Source: Burkholderia pseudomultivorans | GTDB lineage: Bacteria; Pseudomonadota; Gammaproteobacteria; Burkholderiales; Burkholderiaceae | Length of the DNA stretch: 64,000 bases | Assembly (NCBI RefSeq): GCF_001718415.1 | Contig: NZ_CP013377.1 | Span: forward strand, 868,001 to 932,000 | Direction of reading: 5' to 3' | In this document: positions 1-8,368 of the stretch, piece after piece | Numbering within the stretch: the stretch's first letter is position 1 | How the letters are laid out: each line of letters opens with the position of its first letter | Translations under genes and position numbers: made by a program | Notes under the pieces: generated by a model | Databases searched by the model: none | The model's input: the letters and a program-made list of their open reading frames with translations, nothing else | Told to the model about the DNA's origin: nothing

Positions 1-353
1 ACGCACCACCAGACGTACGCGTCCTTCAGGCCTGCGTTTCGCACGAGGTTGTGGAGAATCTCCTTGACCTGGTCGCGATTGAACGGATTCTCGAGGAAGA
101 ACTTCGCCGACGACTCCTCCATGCGGGTGAGGTGATCATCGAGCCGGAAGAAATTGCCGCGCGAGACGGTGACGACATCGTAGGCCGCGTCGGCGTGCAG
201 GAACCCCGCGTCGACGAGCGGGACGGTCGCTTCGGTGATGGGGACATAGTTGCCGTCGCAGAAAGCGCTGCCATCTTCGTAGCGGGGTTCATGCGGAGCA
301 CGAGCATGCAACGGGTTCTCATGCATGATCTGCTGTACTTGGATGATTGCCAT
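1..353 (-). CDS. Class IV PLP aminotransferase, (R)-amine transaminase-like (3' end outside window)
   Basis: The first 117 residues of a fold-type IV PLP aminotransferase; the gene runs off the left edge. The start at 353 is preceded by GAAAGG. Residues about 43-75 read FLHADAAYDVVTVSRGNFFR followed by LDDHLTRM, the family block in which an Arg/Leu-Asp-Asp-His segment lines the entrance of the active site. The pattern (Y/F)LH(S/A)D..YDV...(R/N)GN.FRLDDH is the one I know from (R)-selective amine transaminases and related D-amino acid/branched-chain aminotransferases. The catalytic Lys lies beyond the window, so the exact branch is unsettled. Operator-like site A lies 126 bp upstream. In this context it probably moves an amino group between a cluster intermediate and a keto acid. 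Confidence 0.8.
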   Translation of the reverse strand, partial: MAIIQVQQIMHENPLHARAPHEPRYEDGSAFCDGNYVPITEATVPLVDAGFLHADAAYDVVTVSRGNFFRLDDHLTRMEESSAKFFLENPFNRDQVKEILHNLVRNAGLKDAYVWWC

Positions 354-478
354 GGTAATTACCTTTCGCTCCCAGGGGAGAGTTGCCGTTTGGTGTTGAT
401 GTCAGAAAGCGACCGGATCGCGGTGCGCTACTTTGCGGATTGCTTACTTCCTGGCTATCCGGCAGAAAGTCTGCCACA

Positions 479-496
479 TGACTTGATCAATTGACC
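479..496 (-). promoter_or_regulatory. Operator-like site A
   Basis: On the minus strand it reads GGTCAATTGATCAAGTCA: an imperfect dyad GGTCA-AT-TGATC plus a conserved AAGTCA flank. It matches the cluster consensus. A tiny plus-strand ORF with a VNP start begins 32 bp to the right, the same geometry as site B to the aldehyde dehydrogenase start. Confidence 0.6.
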
Positions 497-527
497 GTGT
501 AGTAGAAAGTATTGCTCGAAAAAGTCC

Positions 528-554
528 ATGTCGATGAAGGTTAACCCTCTGTGA
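528..554 (+). other. Mini-ORF with MSMKVNP start (possible scar of a deleted gene)
   Basis: ATG-TCG-ATG-AAG-GTT-AAC-CCT-CTG-stop encodes MSMKVNPL. Its first 20 bases match the ORF at 3385 at 18 positions, and a related VNP start occurs at 14973. All three lie near copies of the operator-like element. It is more likely a leftover 5' gene end or leader than a functional peptide. Confidence 0.35.
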
Positions 555-800
555 TGTTCGCCAGAGACTCGGCCGCCGAGCGGATGTGAACCCGCCGTTG
601 GGTCGGCGAGCCACGCCGGTCTTCGTGGGAAAAGCGACTGCGGTGTGTTCCCATTTCGCCGGAAAGCCCCGTGGCGTCTCGCAATCATTGCCTTCAGGCC
701 GCAGTTTCGGTAGACCTTGACGGGGCCCGAACTGTGGACCGTTCCTTCGAGCGTCTTACTTTGTCTCGCTCATGGCAATGCTGATTATTACGTAGTCGTG

Positions 801-820
801 TGACTTGGACAAATGATCAA
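801..820 (-). promoter_or_regulatory. Operator-like site B
   Basis: On the minus strand it reads TTGATCATTTGTCCAAGTCA. It differs from the consensus mainly by GT instead of GA in the second arm. It ends 36 bp before the aldehyde dehydrogenase start, so a bound repressor would occlude that promoter. Confidence 0.55.
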
Positions 821-856
821 AAAAGACGCTAGTATGGATCGTCCAGGGCGATTTCG

Positions 857-2362
857 ATGACTGATGACGTGCCCCGAGACCAACTGACATGGAGCGAGCT
901 GATGCCGATTTTTGAAGCAGATCATCTCCGCCGGGCGTTCATCGGCGGGCGATGGGTGGAGCCGGTGAACGGTGGCATTGAACAGGAAATTGTCGATCCG
1001 GCGACGGGGGAGGGCTCCGGAGTCTTGCTGTTCTCCGACGAGGCGGATGTGGACCTGGCGGCGAAGGCGGCGAGCGATGCCTTCGCAACGTTCTCGAACA
1101 CGCCGCTGGTCGAGCGGCTCAAAATACTCGAGGCCGTGATCGCCGTATACACCGAGCGGTTGCAGGATATGGCGGACGCCATCACGCTCGAGATGGGCGC
1201 GCCGATGGAAGCCATTTCCCGTCCGCTCCAGGCAGCGCTGGGACTCTGGCACCTTCACACGACGCTGGAAGTCGCCAAGCAATACCCGTTCGAGCGAATC
1301 CAGGGCACATCGCGGATCGTGAAGGAGCCAGTGGGCGTGTGCGGGTTGATTACCCCGTGGAACTGGCCGATGAACCAGGTCATGTGCAAGGTCGCACCGG
1401 CGCTGGTGACGGGTTGCACGATTGTGTTGAAGCCCAGTCAGAATGCCCCCTATTCGGCCATCGTTCTCGCCGAGATCCTCGAACAGGCAGGCGTGCCGCC
1501 GGGTGTATTCAATCTCGTGCAGGGCTCGGGGCAACGCCTGGGGCGGGCGATCGCTTCCAGTCCGCTCTTCGACATGGTGTCGCTGACGGGGTCGACGAGC
1601 GCTGGCGTGGAGGTTGCCCAGGCCGCGGCAACGACGATCAAGCGGGTGACGCTGGAGCTCGGGGGGAAATCGGCGAACATCATTCTGGACGGCGAAAACT
1701 TTCAACAGGCCGTGACGCACGGCGTGCTGCAGATGATGGTCAATTCCGGTCAGACATGTACCGCGCCGTCGCGAATGCTGGTGCCGGCGCATCGCCTCGA
1801 CGAGGCGGAAAAAATCGCCGCGGCCGCGTGCGCGCAGGTCGTCGTCGGCGATCCGCGCGATCCGAGCACGACGATGGGCCCGATGGCGAACCAGCGCCAG
1901 CATCGGAAGGTGCAGGAGATGATCCAGGCAGGAATCGACGAGGGCGCGCTGCTCCTGTCGGGCGGACTCGGCAGTCCTCCCGGGCTCGAAAGAGGTTACT
2001 ACGTCAAGCCGACCGTCTTCAGCCGCGTGAACAATCAGATGAGGATTGCGACGGAGGAGATTTTCGGTCCGGTACTGGTGATCATTCCCTATCGGGACGA
2101 ATCCGACGCTGTTGCCATCGCCAACGACTCGCCGTACGGTTTGTCGGGATACGTCTATGGAGAATCGATCGAGCAGGCAGAGCGGGTTGCAAGAAAACTG
2201 CGGACCGGGATGGTACATTTGAACGGTGCTGCAGCCGATATCGCAGCGCCGTTCGGCGGTTACAAGCAGTCAGGAAATGGGCGCGAATGGGGCTACGCCG
2301 GCATCGAGGAATTCCTCGAGACGAAGTCCATGTTCGGTGCGACCCCGGGTGCCGTCAGCTGA
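857..2362 (+). CDS. NAD(P)-dependent aldehyde dehydrogenase
   Basis: A full-length (501 aa) ALDH-superfamily enzyme that oxidises an aldehyde to the carboxylate with NAD(P). The Rossmann/catalytic signatures are in order: PWNWP near residue 166, the cofactor-binding segment KPSQNAPYSA, LELGGKSANI with general base Glu267, GQTCTAPSR with nucleophile Cys301, and EEIFGPVL in the C-terminal half. The N-terminus is ambiguous: the ATG at 857 has a poor ribosome site, while an in-frame ATG at 902 is preceded by GGAG. Site B is directly upstream, so the gene probably belongs to the TetR regulon of this cluster. A likely substrate is the aldehyde left by P450 or amine oxidation steps; specificity cannot be read from sequence. 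Confidence 0.92.
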   Translation: MTDDVPRDQLTWSELMPIFEADHLRRAFIGGRWVEPVNGGIEQEIVDPATGEGSGVLLFSDEADVDLAAKAASDAFATFSNTPLVERLKILEAVIAVYTERLQDMADAITLEMGAPMEAISRPLQAALGLWHLHTTLEVAKQYPFERIQGTSRIVKEPVGVCGLITPWNWPMNQVMCKVAPALVTGCTIVLKPSQNAPYSAIVLAEILEQAGVPPGVFNLVQGSGQRLGRAIASSPLFDMVSLTGSTSAGVEVAQAAATTIKRVTLELGGKSANIILDGENFQQAVTHGVLQMMVNSGQTCTAPSRMLVPAHRLDEAEKIAAAACAQVVVGDPRDPSTTMGPMANQRQHRKVQEMIQAGIDEGALLLSGGLGSPPGLERGYYVKPTVFSRVNNQMRIATEEIFGPVLVIIPYRDESDAVAIANDSPYGLSGYVYGESIEQAERVARKLRTGMVHLNGAAADIAAPFGGYKQSGNGREWGYAGIEEFLETKSMFGATPGAVS

Positions 2363-2537
2363 GTGGAACCGACGACGGGCGCTCATCTCGGGTGGGCGCC
2401 CCGCTGTCAGTCGTCGTCCGTCGACGGAGCGGCGACGATATCGCGACGCGCGTTCAAGCGCGATGTGGCGCAGATCGGCATCGCATCGGCCCTGTCAGGT
2501 CGTTGGCCTTCGGCACAACGTAGCACTGCGTCGATTC

Positions 2538-3137
2538 TCAAGCGTGTGTGGTCGAGTTCGAGATCGAATCGGCAAACGCCTCCAACGCCGAGCTCGCACT
2601 ATCCAGATTGGCCTCGAGCCCGTCGAGGTCGGTTTCGTTCTGCCAACTGTTCAGCAAACCATCGATCAGGATAATGCTCATTCGTGCGACAGGCTCGAGC
2701 ATGTCGTAGCTCACTTTGGGCACATGCTTGCCGAAGTAAGCGATCGTTCGCTCGACAGTCTGAATGTAGGTTTTCAACGCGAAATCCGGACGATGACGCT
2801 CCGCCCACTGGATCAGCTCGGACTGCGCGCGGGCGTACGACGGATTCCGTACGAGCCATTCGACGGTCTCGCGCAACTGCCATCCGGCGAGTTCGCCCAG
2901 CGAGTGAAATTCACCATGAGCTGGAATGTCCGTTGCGAGAAGATCGAACAGGGATTCGTAAACTGCGTCGAACAGATCGTCCTTAGTCCGAAATACATAA
3001 TGGAGCGACGCGAGAGGGCAGCATGCGGCTTGCGCGATGCGTCTCGTCGTGGCGCCAGCGACGCCATGCGCGGCGATGACTTCCACGGCAGCGTCAACAA
3101 AATCCTGTCGCCGCATCGCAGCGCGAACTCGTGTCAT
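2538..3137 (-). CDS. TetR-family transcriptional regulator (paralogue 1)
   Basis: 199 aa with an N-terminal TetR helix-turn-helix: GVAGATTRRIAQAACCPLAS followed by LHYVFRTKDDL, residues about 25-55. The start at 3137 has GGAG seven bases upstream. The C-terminal ligand domain is helical and not specific. It is clearly paralogous to the regulator at 3721-4350 (MTRVRAAMRRQDFV against MQRVRAEVRRQDLV, and ATTRRIA.AA.CPLASLHYVF shared). Operator-like site C lies 72 bp upstream and site D about 200 bp upstream, which suggests autoregulation. I infer it responds to a substrate or CoA intermediate of the cluster. Confidence 0.9.
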   Translation of the reverse strand: MTRVRAAMRRQDFVDAAVEVIAAHGVAGATTRRIAQAACCPLASLHYVFRTKDDLFDAVYESLFDLLATDIPAHGEFHSLGELAGWQLRETVEWLVRNPSYARAQSELIQWAERHRPDFALKTYIQTVERTIAYFGKHVPKVSYDMLEPVARMSIILIDGLLNSWQNETDLDGLEANLDSASSALEAFADSISNSTTHA

Positions 3138-3208
3138 TGATAAACTCCGGTACCCGAAAATCCTCGTTCGTTCACGTCTTGTGGGTGTGTAGCGTTCATT
3201 CGCATTAC

Positions 3209-3222
3209 ATGGTCAATTGACC
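3209..3222 (+). promoter_or_regulatory. Operator-like site C
   Basis: ATGGTCAATTGACC holds a perfect 12-bp palindrome (GGTCAATTGACC) but lacks the AAGTCA flank of the other sites. It is placed 72 bp upstream of the minus-strand TetR start at 3137, as expected for autoregulation. Confidence 0.5.
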
Positions 3223-3337
3223 ACAACGGTCGTGAATTATGTCGGCTTCTTGAAAGTTTGTCCATGGAAGCGCTGACCAATGGTTTCCCGGATGCCTCGC
3301 TTGCCAAGTTGAGTCATGGACGAGAAAGGTGTTCGAT

Positions 3338-3355
3338 TGACTTGGTCACTTGACC
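3338..3355 (-). promoter_or_regulatory. Operator-like site D
   Basis: On the minus strand it reads GGTCAAGTGACCAAGTCA, a full match to the consensus arms and flank. The plus-strand mini-ORF at 3385 begins 30 bp to the right, the same spacing as site A to its mini-ORF. Confidence 0.55.
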
Positions 3356-3384
3356 TTTCGGAAAAGTAAGCAGCCGAAGATTTG

Positions 3385-3423
3385 ATGTCGATGGAGGTAA
3401 ACCCGTGGGGACGAGGGGCGTGA
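3385..3423 (+). other. Mini-ORF with MSMEVNP start (possible scar of a deleted gene)
   Basis: A 12-codon ORF, MSMEVNPWGRGA then stop. Its 5' 20 bases are nearly identical to those at 528. GAAG lies a few bases upstream. The match, including the distance to the operator-like site, implies duplication of a promoter and gene start followed by loss of the gene body. A leader peptide is the alternative. Confidence 0.35.
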
Positions 3424-3720
3424 CGTCGGCCCAGAGGGCGTCTGGTGAGTCGCGCTCGCATGGGAATTGAACTGGAATGCCGGAAGTGGCGCCAGTGGAT
3501 TCTCTGAGGTGCTGATTACCGCGTCGCGCTTGTTGCGGTAGGGGCGAGCGTCGCGTTTCCGTAACGGGCGTTCGAACAGGGTATGCGCACCGAGTAGCAC
3601 CGCACGCGACGAAGCCATCAACGTGATGCGTTACGAGCCGAGCAGGCATTCGCAAAGAGGTGATGCGAACCTCGCCGCGGCGAGGCCGATGCAACCCGGT
3701 GTCTAGGGGGCAGAAACTGC

Positions 3721-4350
3721 TTACGGCTTCCGTGCTGACTTGCGAGCGGTCTTCGCGGGCGGACCAGCGTCCGAAAGCGTTGCCGCATAGGCGGCCAGCA
3801 TCTTGCTCGCATGGTCGACGTCAGCCGCCAGGCGTTTCGAGTCTTCTTGAGCAAACCAGGAAAAAAGTAGCCCGTCCACCAGGACAACGGTCAGCCGCGC
3901 GACGGCATCCAGCGCTTTTGCACTGGGACGCGGCTCGGCGGCGGAAAGATAGCCACGCGCGCCTTCCAACGAGATACGAAGGGCCCCCACGGCCACTTCG
4001 GGCTGATGTCGCAGTGCCCATGTATAGAGTTCCGACTGGGTTTTTGCGTATGCCGGGTTTGCTTCGAACCAGGCCATCACCGAGCGCAAATTGAATTCCG
4101 CGAGGTCAGACAGGGTGCCATGCTCGGGCGCTTCCGGGCTATCCGTGCGGATCAAGTCGATCAAGGACTCATAGACCGCGAACAACAGTTCGTCCTTCGA
4201 GTGAAAGACGTAGTGCAGCGAAGCAAGCGGGCAACCCGCAGCTTCGGCGATGCGACGGGTCGTGGCGCCCTTTACACCGTGCTCTGCAATAACCGCGACA
4301 GTCGCCGCTACGAGGTCCTGGCGGCGGACTTCAGCCCGTACTCTCTGCAT
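3721..4350 (-). CDS. TetR-family transcriptional regulator (paralogue 2)
   Basis: 209 aa from the ATG at 4350, which has GGAG eight bases upstream and aligns with the start of the paralogue at 2538-3137; an upstream ATG at 4395 would add 15 unsupported residues. The HTH reads GVKGATTRRIAEAAGCPLAS then LHYVFHSKDEL. The C-terminus carries a Lys/Arg/Ala-rich tail (KTARKSARKP) not present in paralogue 1. Two similar TetR proteins in one cluster fit recognition of the same operator family with different ligands. Sites E and F lie 0.4-0.6 kb upstream, on the way to the next gene. Confidence 0.9.
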   Translation of the reverse strand: MQRVRAEVRRQDLVAATVAVIAEHGVKGATTRRIAEAAGCPLASLHYVFHSKDELLFAVYESLIDLIRTDSPEAPEHGTLSDLAEFNLRSVMAWFEANPAYAKTQSELYTWALRHQPEVAVGALRISLEGARGYLSAAEPRPSAKALDAVARLTVVLVDGLLFSWFAQEDSKRLAADVDHASKMLAAYAATLSDAGPPAKTARKSARKP

Positions 4351-4653
4351 AGGCCAGTGCTCCGTTTGATGTCTTCGTCCTAAGGTGCTACCCACGCCGG
4401 GTAGTCGAATCGCTGGATATTAGCATGACGATGAGCGCTATTCCGCGAGCCTCGTAAGGCGTTGCTGCGCACGGATGTGATGTGCGTGGCGCTGCGTGGG
4501 AAACGTGACGCCCCCGACGCATGCCCGATGTGACCTTGGTGCCGCATGCCGGGGAGCGGGGCGGTGCGCCACACGGCAATCGGTCGGCATGCGATTCCAT
4601 CCCGCAGATGGTCGGCTGCGAGCCGGTGTCGATGCAGATGCAGGTCACTCTTT

Positions 4654-4665
4654 GGGGGGGGGGGG
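4654..4665. repeat. Poly-G tract (12 G)
   Basis: Twelve consecutive G on the plus strand in non-coding DNA between TetR paralogue 2 and the operator-like sites. Such tracts slip easily; here it could alter promoter spacing, or simply be neutral or an assembly-sensitive spot. Confidence 0.8.
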
Positions 4666-4770
4666 CAGGCGTGATCGTGTGAGTTCGGGGCCGCGCTTTC
4701 ATGTCGCGGCTAGTGGAAACCCCGTATTCCAAATGTCAATTCGGCGCATAAGACTCGTGCCTGTAGATAC

Positions 4771-4790
4771 ATGGTCATTTGATCAAGTCA
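4771..4790 (+). promoter_or_regulatory. Operator-like site E
   Basis: ATGGTCATTTGATCAAGTCA matches every position of the cluster consensus. It is 234 bp upstream of the IRED-like gene and is the outer of two sites in that promoter region. Confidence 0.55.
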
Positions 4791-4931
4791 GTCACTCTGC
4801 ACCGCTAGCGTGGCTTGAGTCGTTACGTGGTGCGGCGAGTGCGCGGCTCCGGGGCGTGTGTGCCGCTGCAGGTCATGCAAGCGCAACGCAGGGACCGCGA
4901 GCACGTGAATACTTGGTACGTGTCTTGCTGT

Positions 4932-4951
4932 ATGGTCATACGACCAAGTCG
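4932..4951 (+). promoter_or_regulatory. Operator-like site F
   Basis: ATGGTCATACGACCAAGTCG, one mismatch at the last consensus base. It ends 73 bp before the start of the IRED-like gene, a position suited to blocking its promoter. Same orientation as site E, 161 bp apart. Confidence 0.55.
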
Positions 4952-5024
4952 TTTGACTGTATTGATCGATGTGAATGATGATTGTCTTGCTGCAACGTGG
5001 TAGACGACACGAGAGGGTGTACGA

Positions 5025-5882
5025 ATGAGCAACTTGATTGCTGTCTTGGGTCTGGGCGCGATGGGATCCGCGATCGCCGTCTCTCTGATTGAGCATGGCG
5101 AGAAAGTCGTCGTCTGGAACAGGAGCTCAGGAAAGGCTCAACGTGTGTCCGAGCTCGGCGCCCGAGTGGCCGACAGTGTGACGGATGCCTGTGCGCAGGC
5201 GGATGTCATCGTCGTCGTGACCGCGACACCGACCGACGTCGCGAGCGACTTCGAGGAACTGGGCGAGGGCTTGCAAGGAAAAACGATCGTCAATCTGGCA
5301 ACGGGGCGTCCATCCGAGGTCCAGGCGCTGGATCGGCTCGTGAGCCGCGTCGGCGCGAAATTCATCAGCGGGACCATCCAGTGCTTTCCGCCCGATATCG
5401 GCAGAGAAAGCGCAACCATCCTTTTTGGCGCCGAGGTGAATGTCTGGAACGAAGTCGAGCCCTTCGTGAGAAAGATCGCGCCGCAATCCGTCTACGTCGG
5501 TGCACGCCCCGATGTACCGAACGTGCTCGATGCCGGGTTGACGGGAACCTTCGTGTTTGGTGCTGGCGCAGCCTTCCTGGAAGGTCTCCGGTTCATCGTG
5601 AATTCGGGCATGTCGATCGACGAGATTCGTGGCTTGATTCCCACTTATATCGCTGGTCAGGCGCGCTTTATCGAAGGCCTGTTCGAATCCGTGGCGGCTT
5701 CCGACTATCAACCTCGGGGCGCTAACCTGGACGTATACGCGCGAGCAGTCGCGCTGTTCCAGCAGGCGCAGGAGGACGCGGGGCTGCCGCCGCGAATCCT
5801 GAAGGCGTTACGCGAGCGAATCCTGTCATCCATTGCGGAAGGCGATGGTGACCGCGGATACGCTGCTCTTTTCAATCATTGA
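5025..5882 (+). CDS. NAD(P)-dependent dehydrogenase, imine reductase-like (beta-HAD superfamily)
   Basis: 285 aa; AGAGGG lies eight bases before the ATG. N-terminal Rossmann fold GLGAMGSAIAVSLIEHG (residues 9-25), then VVVWNRSSGKA, where WNR-S/T-xxKA is typical of NADP-binding imine reductases. Further IRED-like blocks are NLATGRPSEV (90-99), CFPPDIG (120-126) and NVLDAGLTGTFVFGAG (166-181). The catalytic Lys of hydroxyisobutyrate/hydroxyacid dehydrogenases (in G..GxxxK) is not seen; Asp169 sits where IREDs, as I recall them, carry Asp or Tyr. Function is therefore more likely reduction of an imine, or the reverse oxidation of an amine, than hydroxyacid oxidation. It pairs functionally with the aminotransferase at the window start and is followed after 21 bp by the oxygenase gene, probably co-transcribed. 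Confidence 0.8.
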   Translation: MSNLIAVLGLGAMGSAIAVSLIEHGEKVVVWNRSSGKAQRVSELGARVADSVTDACAQADVIVVVTATPTDVASDFEELGEGLQGKTIVNLATGRPSEVQALDRLVSRVGAKFISGTIQCFPPDIGRESATILFGAEVNVWNEVEPFVRKIAPQSVYVGARPDVPNVLDAGLTGTFVFGAGAAFLEGLRFIVNSGMSIDEIRGLIPTYIAGQARFIEGLFESVAASDYQPRGANLDVYARAVALFQQAQEDAGLPPRILKALRERILSSIAEGDGDRGYAALFNH

Positions 5883-5903
5883 CAACTTGTTGGAGGAAAC
5901 ACC

Positions 5904-6782
5904 ATGTCGTTGCAACGCCTTTCAAGTGATAGCAGTCCTGAAGACCTGGCGAATGCGGTTCGCCAGGATGGCGGTGCGATCGTCAAGAACTTTGTCGGTT
6001 CCGACCTGCTCGCACGTATCCAGCGGACACTTTTCGACACGCTCGAATCTGCTCCGAACGGCGTAGACGAATACTTCGCGGGTACACAGACGCGGCGAGT
6101 TTCGCGGCTCTTCGCACGCACCGACTGGATGGCCGAGGTCGCTTTGCATCCGCTCTACCTGGGCGCCGCGCGCAGCATTCTGCAGACGCCGATCAAGATC
6201 TGGAGCGGCGAAAACCAGGTCGATATTGCACCCGATATTCAGGTGGGCGTGACGCAGGCCATTCAGATTCGACCGGGTCAAGGCCTGCAGCCCTTGCATC
6301 GCGACGATTCTGTCTGGCTCTGGCGACACCCGAACTACGGTCGCGAAGCCCGGTTCCAGGTCATGGTGGCGGTATCGGACTTCACCGAGGAAAACGGCGC
6401 CACACTCGTCATTCCCGGCAGTCACAAGTGGGACGACGAGCGCATGCCCAAGCAGGAGGAAGCGGTTTCCGCGGTGATGTCCGCCGGCGATGCCCTTTTC
6501 TTCATCGGCTCGACCTATCACGGCGGCGGGAAGAACGTCAGCGATGCGCCGAGAACGGGCCTGACGATGTCGTATGACCTGGCGATCCTCCGTCAGGAAG
6601 AAAACCAATACCTCACGTTGCCGATCGAACGTGTGAAGCGCTTTCCGGAGGAACTGCAGCGATTGCTCGGCTGGACCTACGGCACCACGTTTGCCGGCTT
6701 CGTCGAGCGTAACGGACAAATGTCAGACCCGAACGATCTGCTGAAAATGAAGGATTTCCTCGAGGTCGGTCACTTCGACTGA
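5904..6782 (+). CDS. Phytanoyl-CoA dioxygenase (PhyH) family Fe(II)/2-oxoglutarate oxygenase 1
   Basis: 292 aa with GGAGG before the ATG. The double-stranded beta-helix metal triad is visible: His132-x-Asp134 in LHRDD and His206 in STYHGGG. Arg217 in APRTGLTMSYD is the expected 2-oxoglutarate-binding residue. FTEENGATLVIPGSHKW (160-176) is the classic PhyH block. It hydroxylates an unactivated carbon, or less often performs other oxidations, at the cost of 2-oxoglutarate and O2. The cluster carries a second, distant PhyH protein (13886-14761), so two separate positions or intermediates may be oxidised. The substrate need not be a CoA ester. Confidence 0.9.
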   Translation: MSLQRLSSDSSPEDLANAVRQDGGAIVKNFVGSDLLARIQRTLFDTLESAPNGVDEYFAGTQTRRVSRLFARTDWMAEVALHPLYLGAARSILQTPIKIWSGENQVDIAPDIQVGVTQAIQIRPGQGLQPLHRDDSVWLWRHPNYGREARFQVMVAVSDFTEENGATLVIPGSHKWDDERMPKQEEAVSAVMSAGDALFFIGSTYHGGGKNVSDAPRTGLTMSYDLAILRQEENQYLTLPIERVKRFPEELQRLLGWTYGTTFAGFVERNGQMSDPNDLLKMKDFLEVGHFD

Positions 6783-7219
6783 CGGACCTGATGAGCGTTG
6801 GAATTACCGCACTTTTTCCCTGTAGAAATTGGGCGGTTCCCATCGCAGAAGGCATCGTAGTCGGTCGGCATCATGTGCGAGCGGGCCGGCGCGATGCGCG
6901 TAGGTGGGGCGAAATCGGGGCTTCAGCGCAAGCGAATCGTCGCTTAAAACCTGCTGGAGCTGCCGGTCTTGCATATTCAGGATGCTGCCTGGTGGGCACG
7001 TCCTGCTACCTGTTGCCTCGTAGATATCGAGTTTGACCCGTTTCGAGAATTGCCTTGGCCGTCGATATGGCGGTCGGCGAAGCGCGAACGAGCTCGATAT
7101 CGCGATTTATCGGTCGGTGGAAGCCATCTTCGAAACAGTCCACGTGTGGGTGTGAGCAGCAGGGCGTTCGAGATCCTTCGACGCGCTCTCGCATTCGTGC
7201 AAACGGCAAGGAGCGCATC
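6783..7219. other. Intergenic region upstream of MFS transporter
   Basis: About 440 bp. No operator-like copy of the cluster element. A weak promoter (TTGGAA, 17 bp, TGTAGA) begins near 6799. The stretch around 6950-7010 can be read as a protein-like fragment (LHIQDAAWW), possibly a gene remnant, but I cannot assign it. Confidence 0.4.
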
Positions 7220-8368
7220 GTGAGTTACGAAATCAAGGGGATCCGTAAAATCGCCCTGCTTTACACGGGGGCCGTGGTATGGACCCCAACCTATCTGCTT
7301 CCGTTCAACATCGAGGAATCGATGGCCCGGTTCGGACTATCCGAAAGCAGCGCTGGATGGCTCGCGTCCGCGGTGCTTCTCTGTCTTTCGCTTTCTATCG
7401 TCATTTTTGGACGGCGCATGGCGACGTTGAACAAGAGAGCGGGCGCACTGATTGCGGCGGCGCTTGCCGTTTTGTCAACTTGCGCGATGTTTTCGAACAA
7501 TTTCTATGTATTTGTCGCCGCCAGGCTGGTTCTCGGCGTCGCCTTGGGTGTGAGTTGCGTGTGTGCGTACGGTGTTATTGCGCACGTCAAGCACCCGGAG
7601 AAGGTCGCGGCTCAAGTCGCTGTGGCGATGGCCGTCATATTTTCTGTCGCGATGTATGTCGTGCCGGTCGTGAATGCGAAGGTGGGGAGCATCGGCGTGG
7701 ATGCCGTCCAGCTCGCCATTGTCGTGGCAGCCCTGTTTTTCGGCGCGTTCATGCATCCCGCCGTCAACGCCAGCGAGGAAGGCGTCGCGAAGGATGCGAT
7801 CAGATCCAGCGACGTCCGCGGGATTCTGGTCAGCGCATTCTTCATCTACGTTTCGCAGACAGCCCTCATGGGGTTCGCCGCGGAGGTCGCGGCAACCCGT
7901 GGCGTCGAGGCGCAGCAACTGGGCATTCTGTTCATGATCAATGCCGCCGCTCAATTGCCGGTGGGCGTAGCGGTTTCCTGGTTGGGTGATCGTTGCGGAT
8001 TGTTCAAGCCGATCGTGTTTGGGCTCATCGTGTTGATCGCATGCAGCCTGGGCATGTATTGCGTGGGCGGTAAATGGGCGTTTCTCGTGTCGACGGCCCT
8101 GATCAGCGCCGGTGCGACGCTGGTTGCGCCGTATATGGTGGCGGCGCTCTCAAAAATGGATTCCAGCGGCAGAAGCACCGCGACCTGTGCGTCGGCAATC
8201 AATTTGGGCCTGGCAGTCGGCCCCGCGATTGCCGGAACGGTGTTCAGTGTGGCCGGTTTGCGCGCGGTTGGCTGGCTTTCCGTCGGGTTGCTGGTGGTGC
8301 CGATTCTGCTGACCAGCGTTGCGATCCGACAGTTCAAGTCGAGACATTCCGAAGCTGCTGTCGCGTGA
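7220..8368 (+). CDS. MFS transporter
   Basis: 382 aa from the GTG at 7220, chosen because AAGGAG stands seven bases upstream and because the alternative ATG at 7055 would add 55 hydrophilic residues of no transporter character. About eleven to twelve hydrophobic segments are visible with an MFS-like cytoplasmic loop after TM2 (FGRRMATLNKRAG) and a C-terminal half ending in a basic tail. It sits in the inner membrane. No substrate motif is recognisable; the position suggests uptake of the cluster's substrate or efflux of a product. It follows the oxygenase after a 437-bp gap and may have its own promoter. Confidence 0.85.
   Translation: MSYEIKGIRKIALLYTGAVVWTPTYLLPFNIEESMARFGLSESSAGWLASAVLLCLSLSIVIFGRRMATLNKRAGALIAAALAVLSTCAMFSNNFYVFVAARLVLGVALGVSCVCAYGVIAHVKHPEKVAAQVAVAMAVIFSVAMYVVPVVNAKVGSIGVDAVQLAIVVAALFFGAFMHPAVNASEEGVAKDAIRSSDVRGILVSAFFIYVSQTALMGFAAEVAATRGVEAQQLGILFMINAAAQLPVGVAVSWLGDRCGLFKPIVFGLIVLIACSLGMYCVGGKWAFLVSTALISAGATLVAPYMVAALSKMDSSGRSTATCASAINLGLAVGPAIAGTVFSVAGLRAVGWLSVGLLVVPILLTSVAIRQFKSRHSEAAVA

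Larger units (their letters stand above)
354..856. other. Intergenic region between divergent aminotransferase and aldehyde dehydrogenase genes
   Basis: About 500 bp without a convincing gene. It holds operator-like sites A and B and a tiny ORF at 528-554. The 230 bp from 555 to 785 show no coding signal on either strand that I would trust. The length is unusual for a bacterial divergent promoter and fits a deleted gene. Confidence 0.6.
3138..3720. other. Long intergenic region between the two TetR paralogues
   Basis: About 580 bp without a supported gene between two genes on the same strand. It contains operator-like sites C and D and the mini-ORF at 3385. Beyond 3424 I see only short ORFs without family resemblance or good ribosome sites. 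Its left part (site, about 30 bp, then ATGTCGATGRAGGTWAACCC) resembles the region around site A. Confidence 0.55.
4351..5024. other. Intergenic region upstream of the IRED-like gene
   Basis: About 670 bp between the divergent TetR and dehydrogenase genes. It contains a 12-G tract and operator-like sites E and F. No ORF with a plausible family or ribosome site was found; the remaining sequence shows nothing I can name. Confidence 0.55.

Noticed and set aside
788..2218. 476-codon open frame opposite the aldehyde dehydrogenase
   Set aside because: Arg/His-rich composition and complete overlap with a gene that shows all family motifs; a GC-driven shadow.
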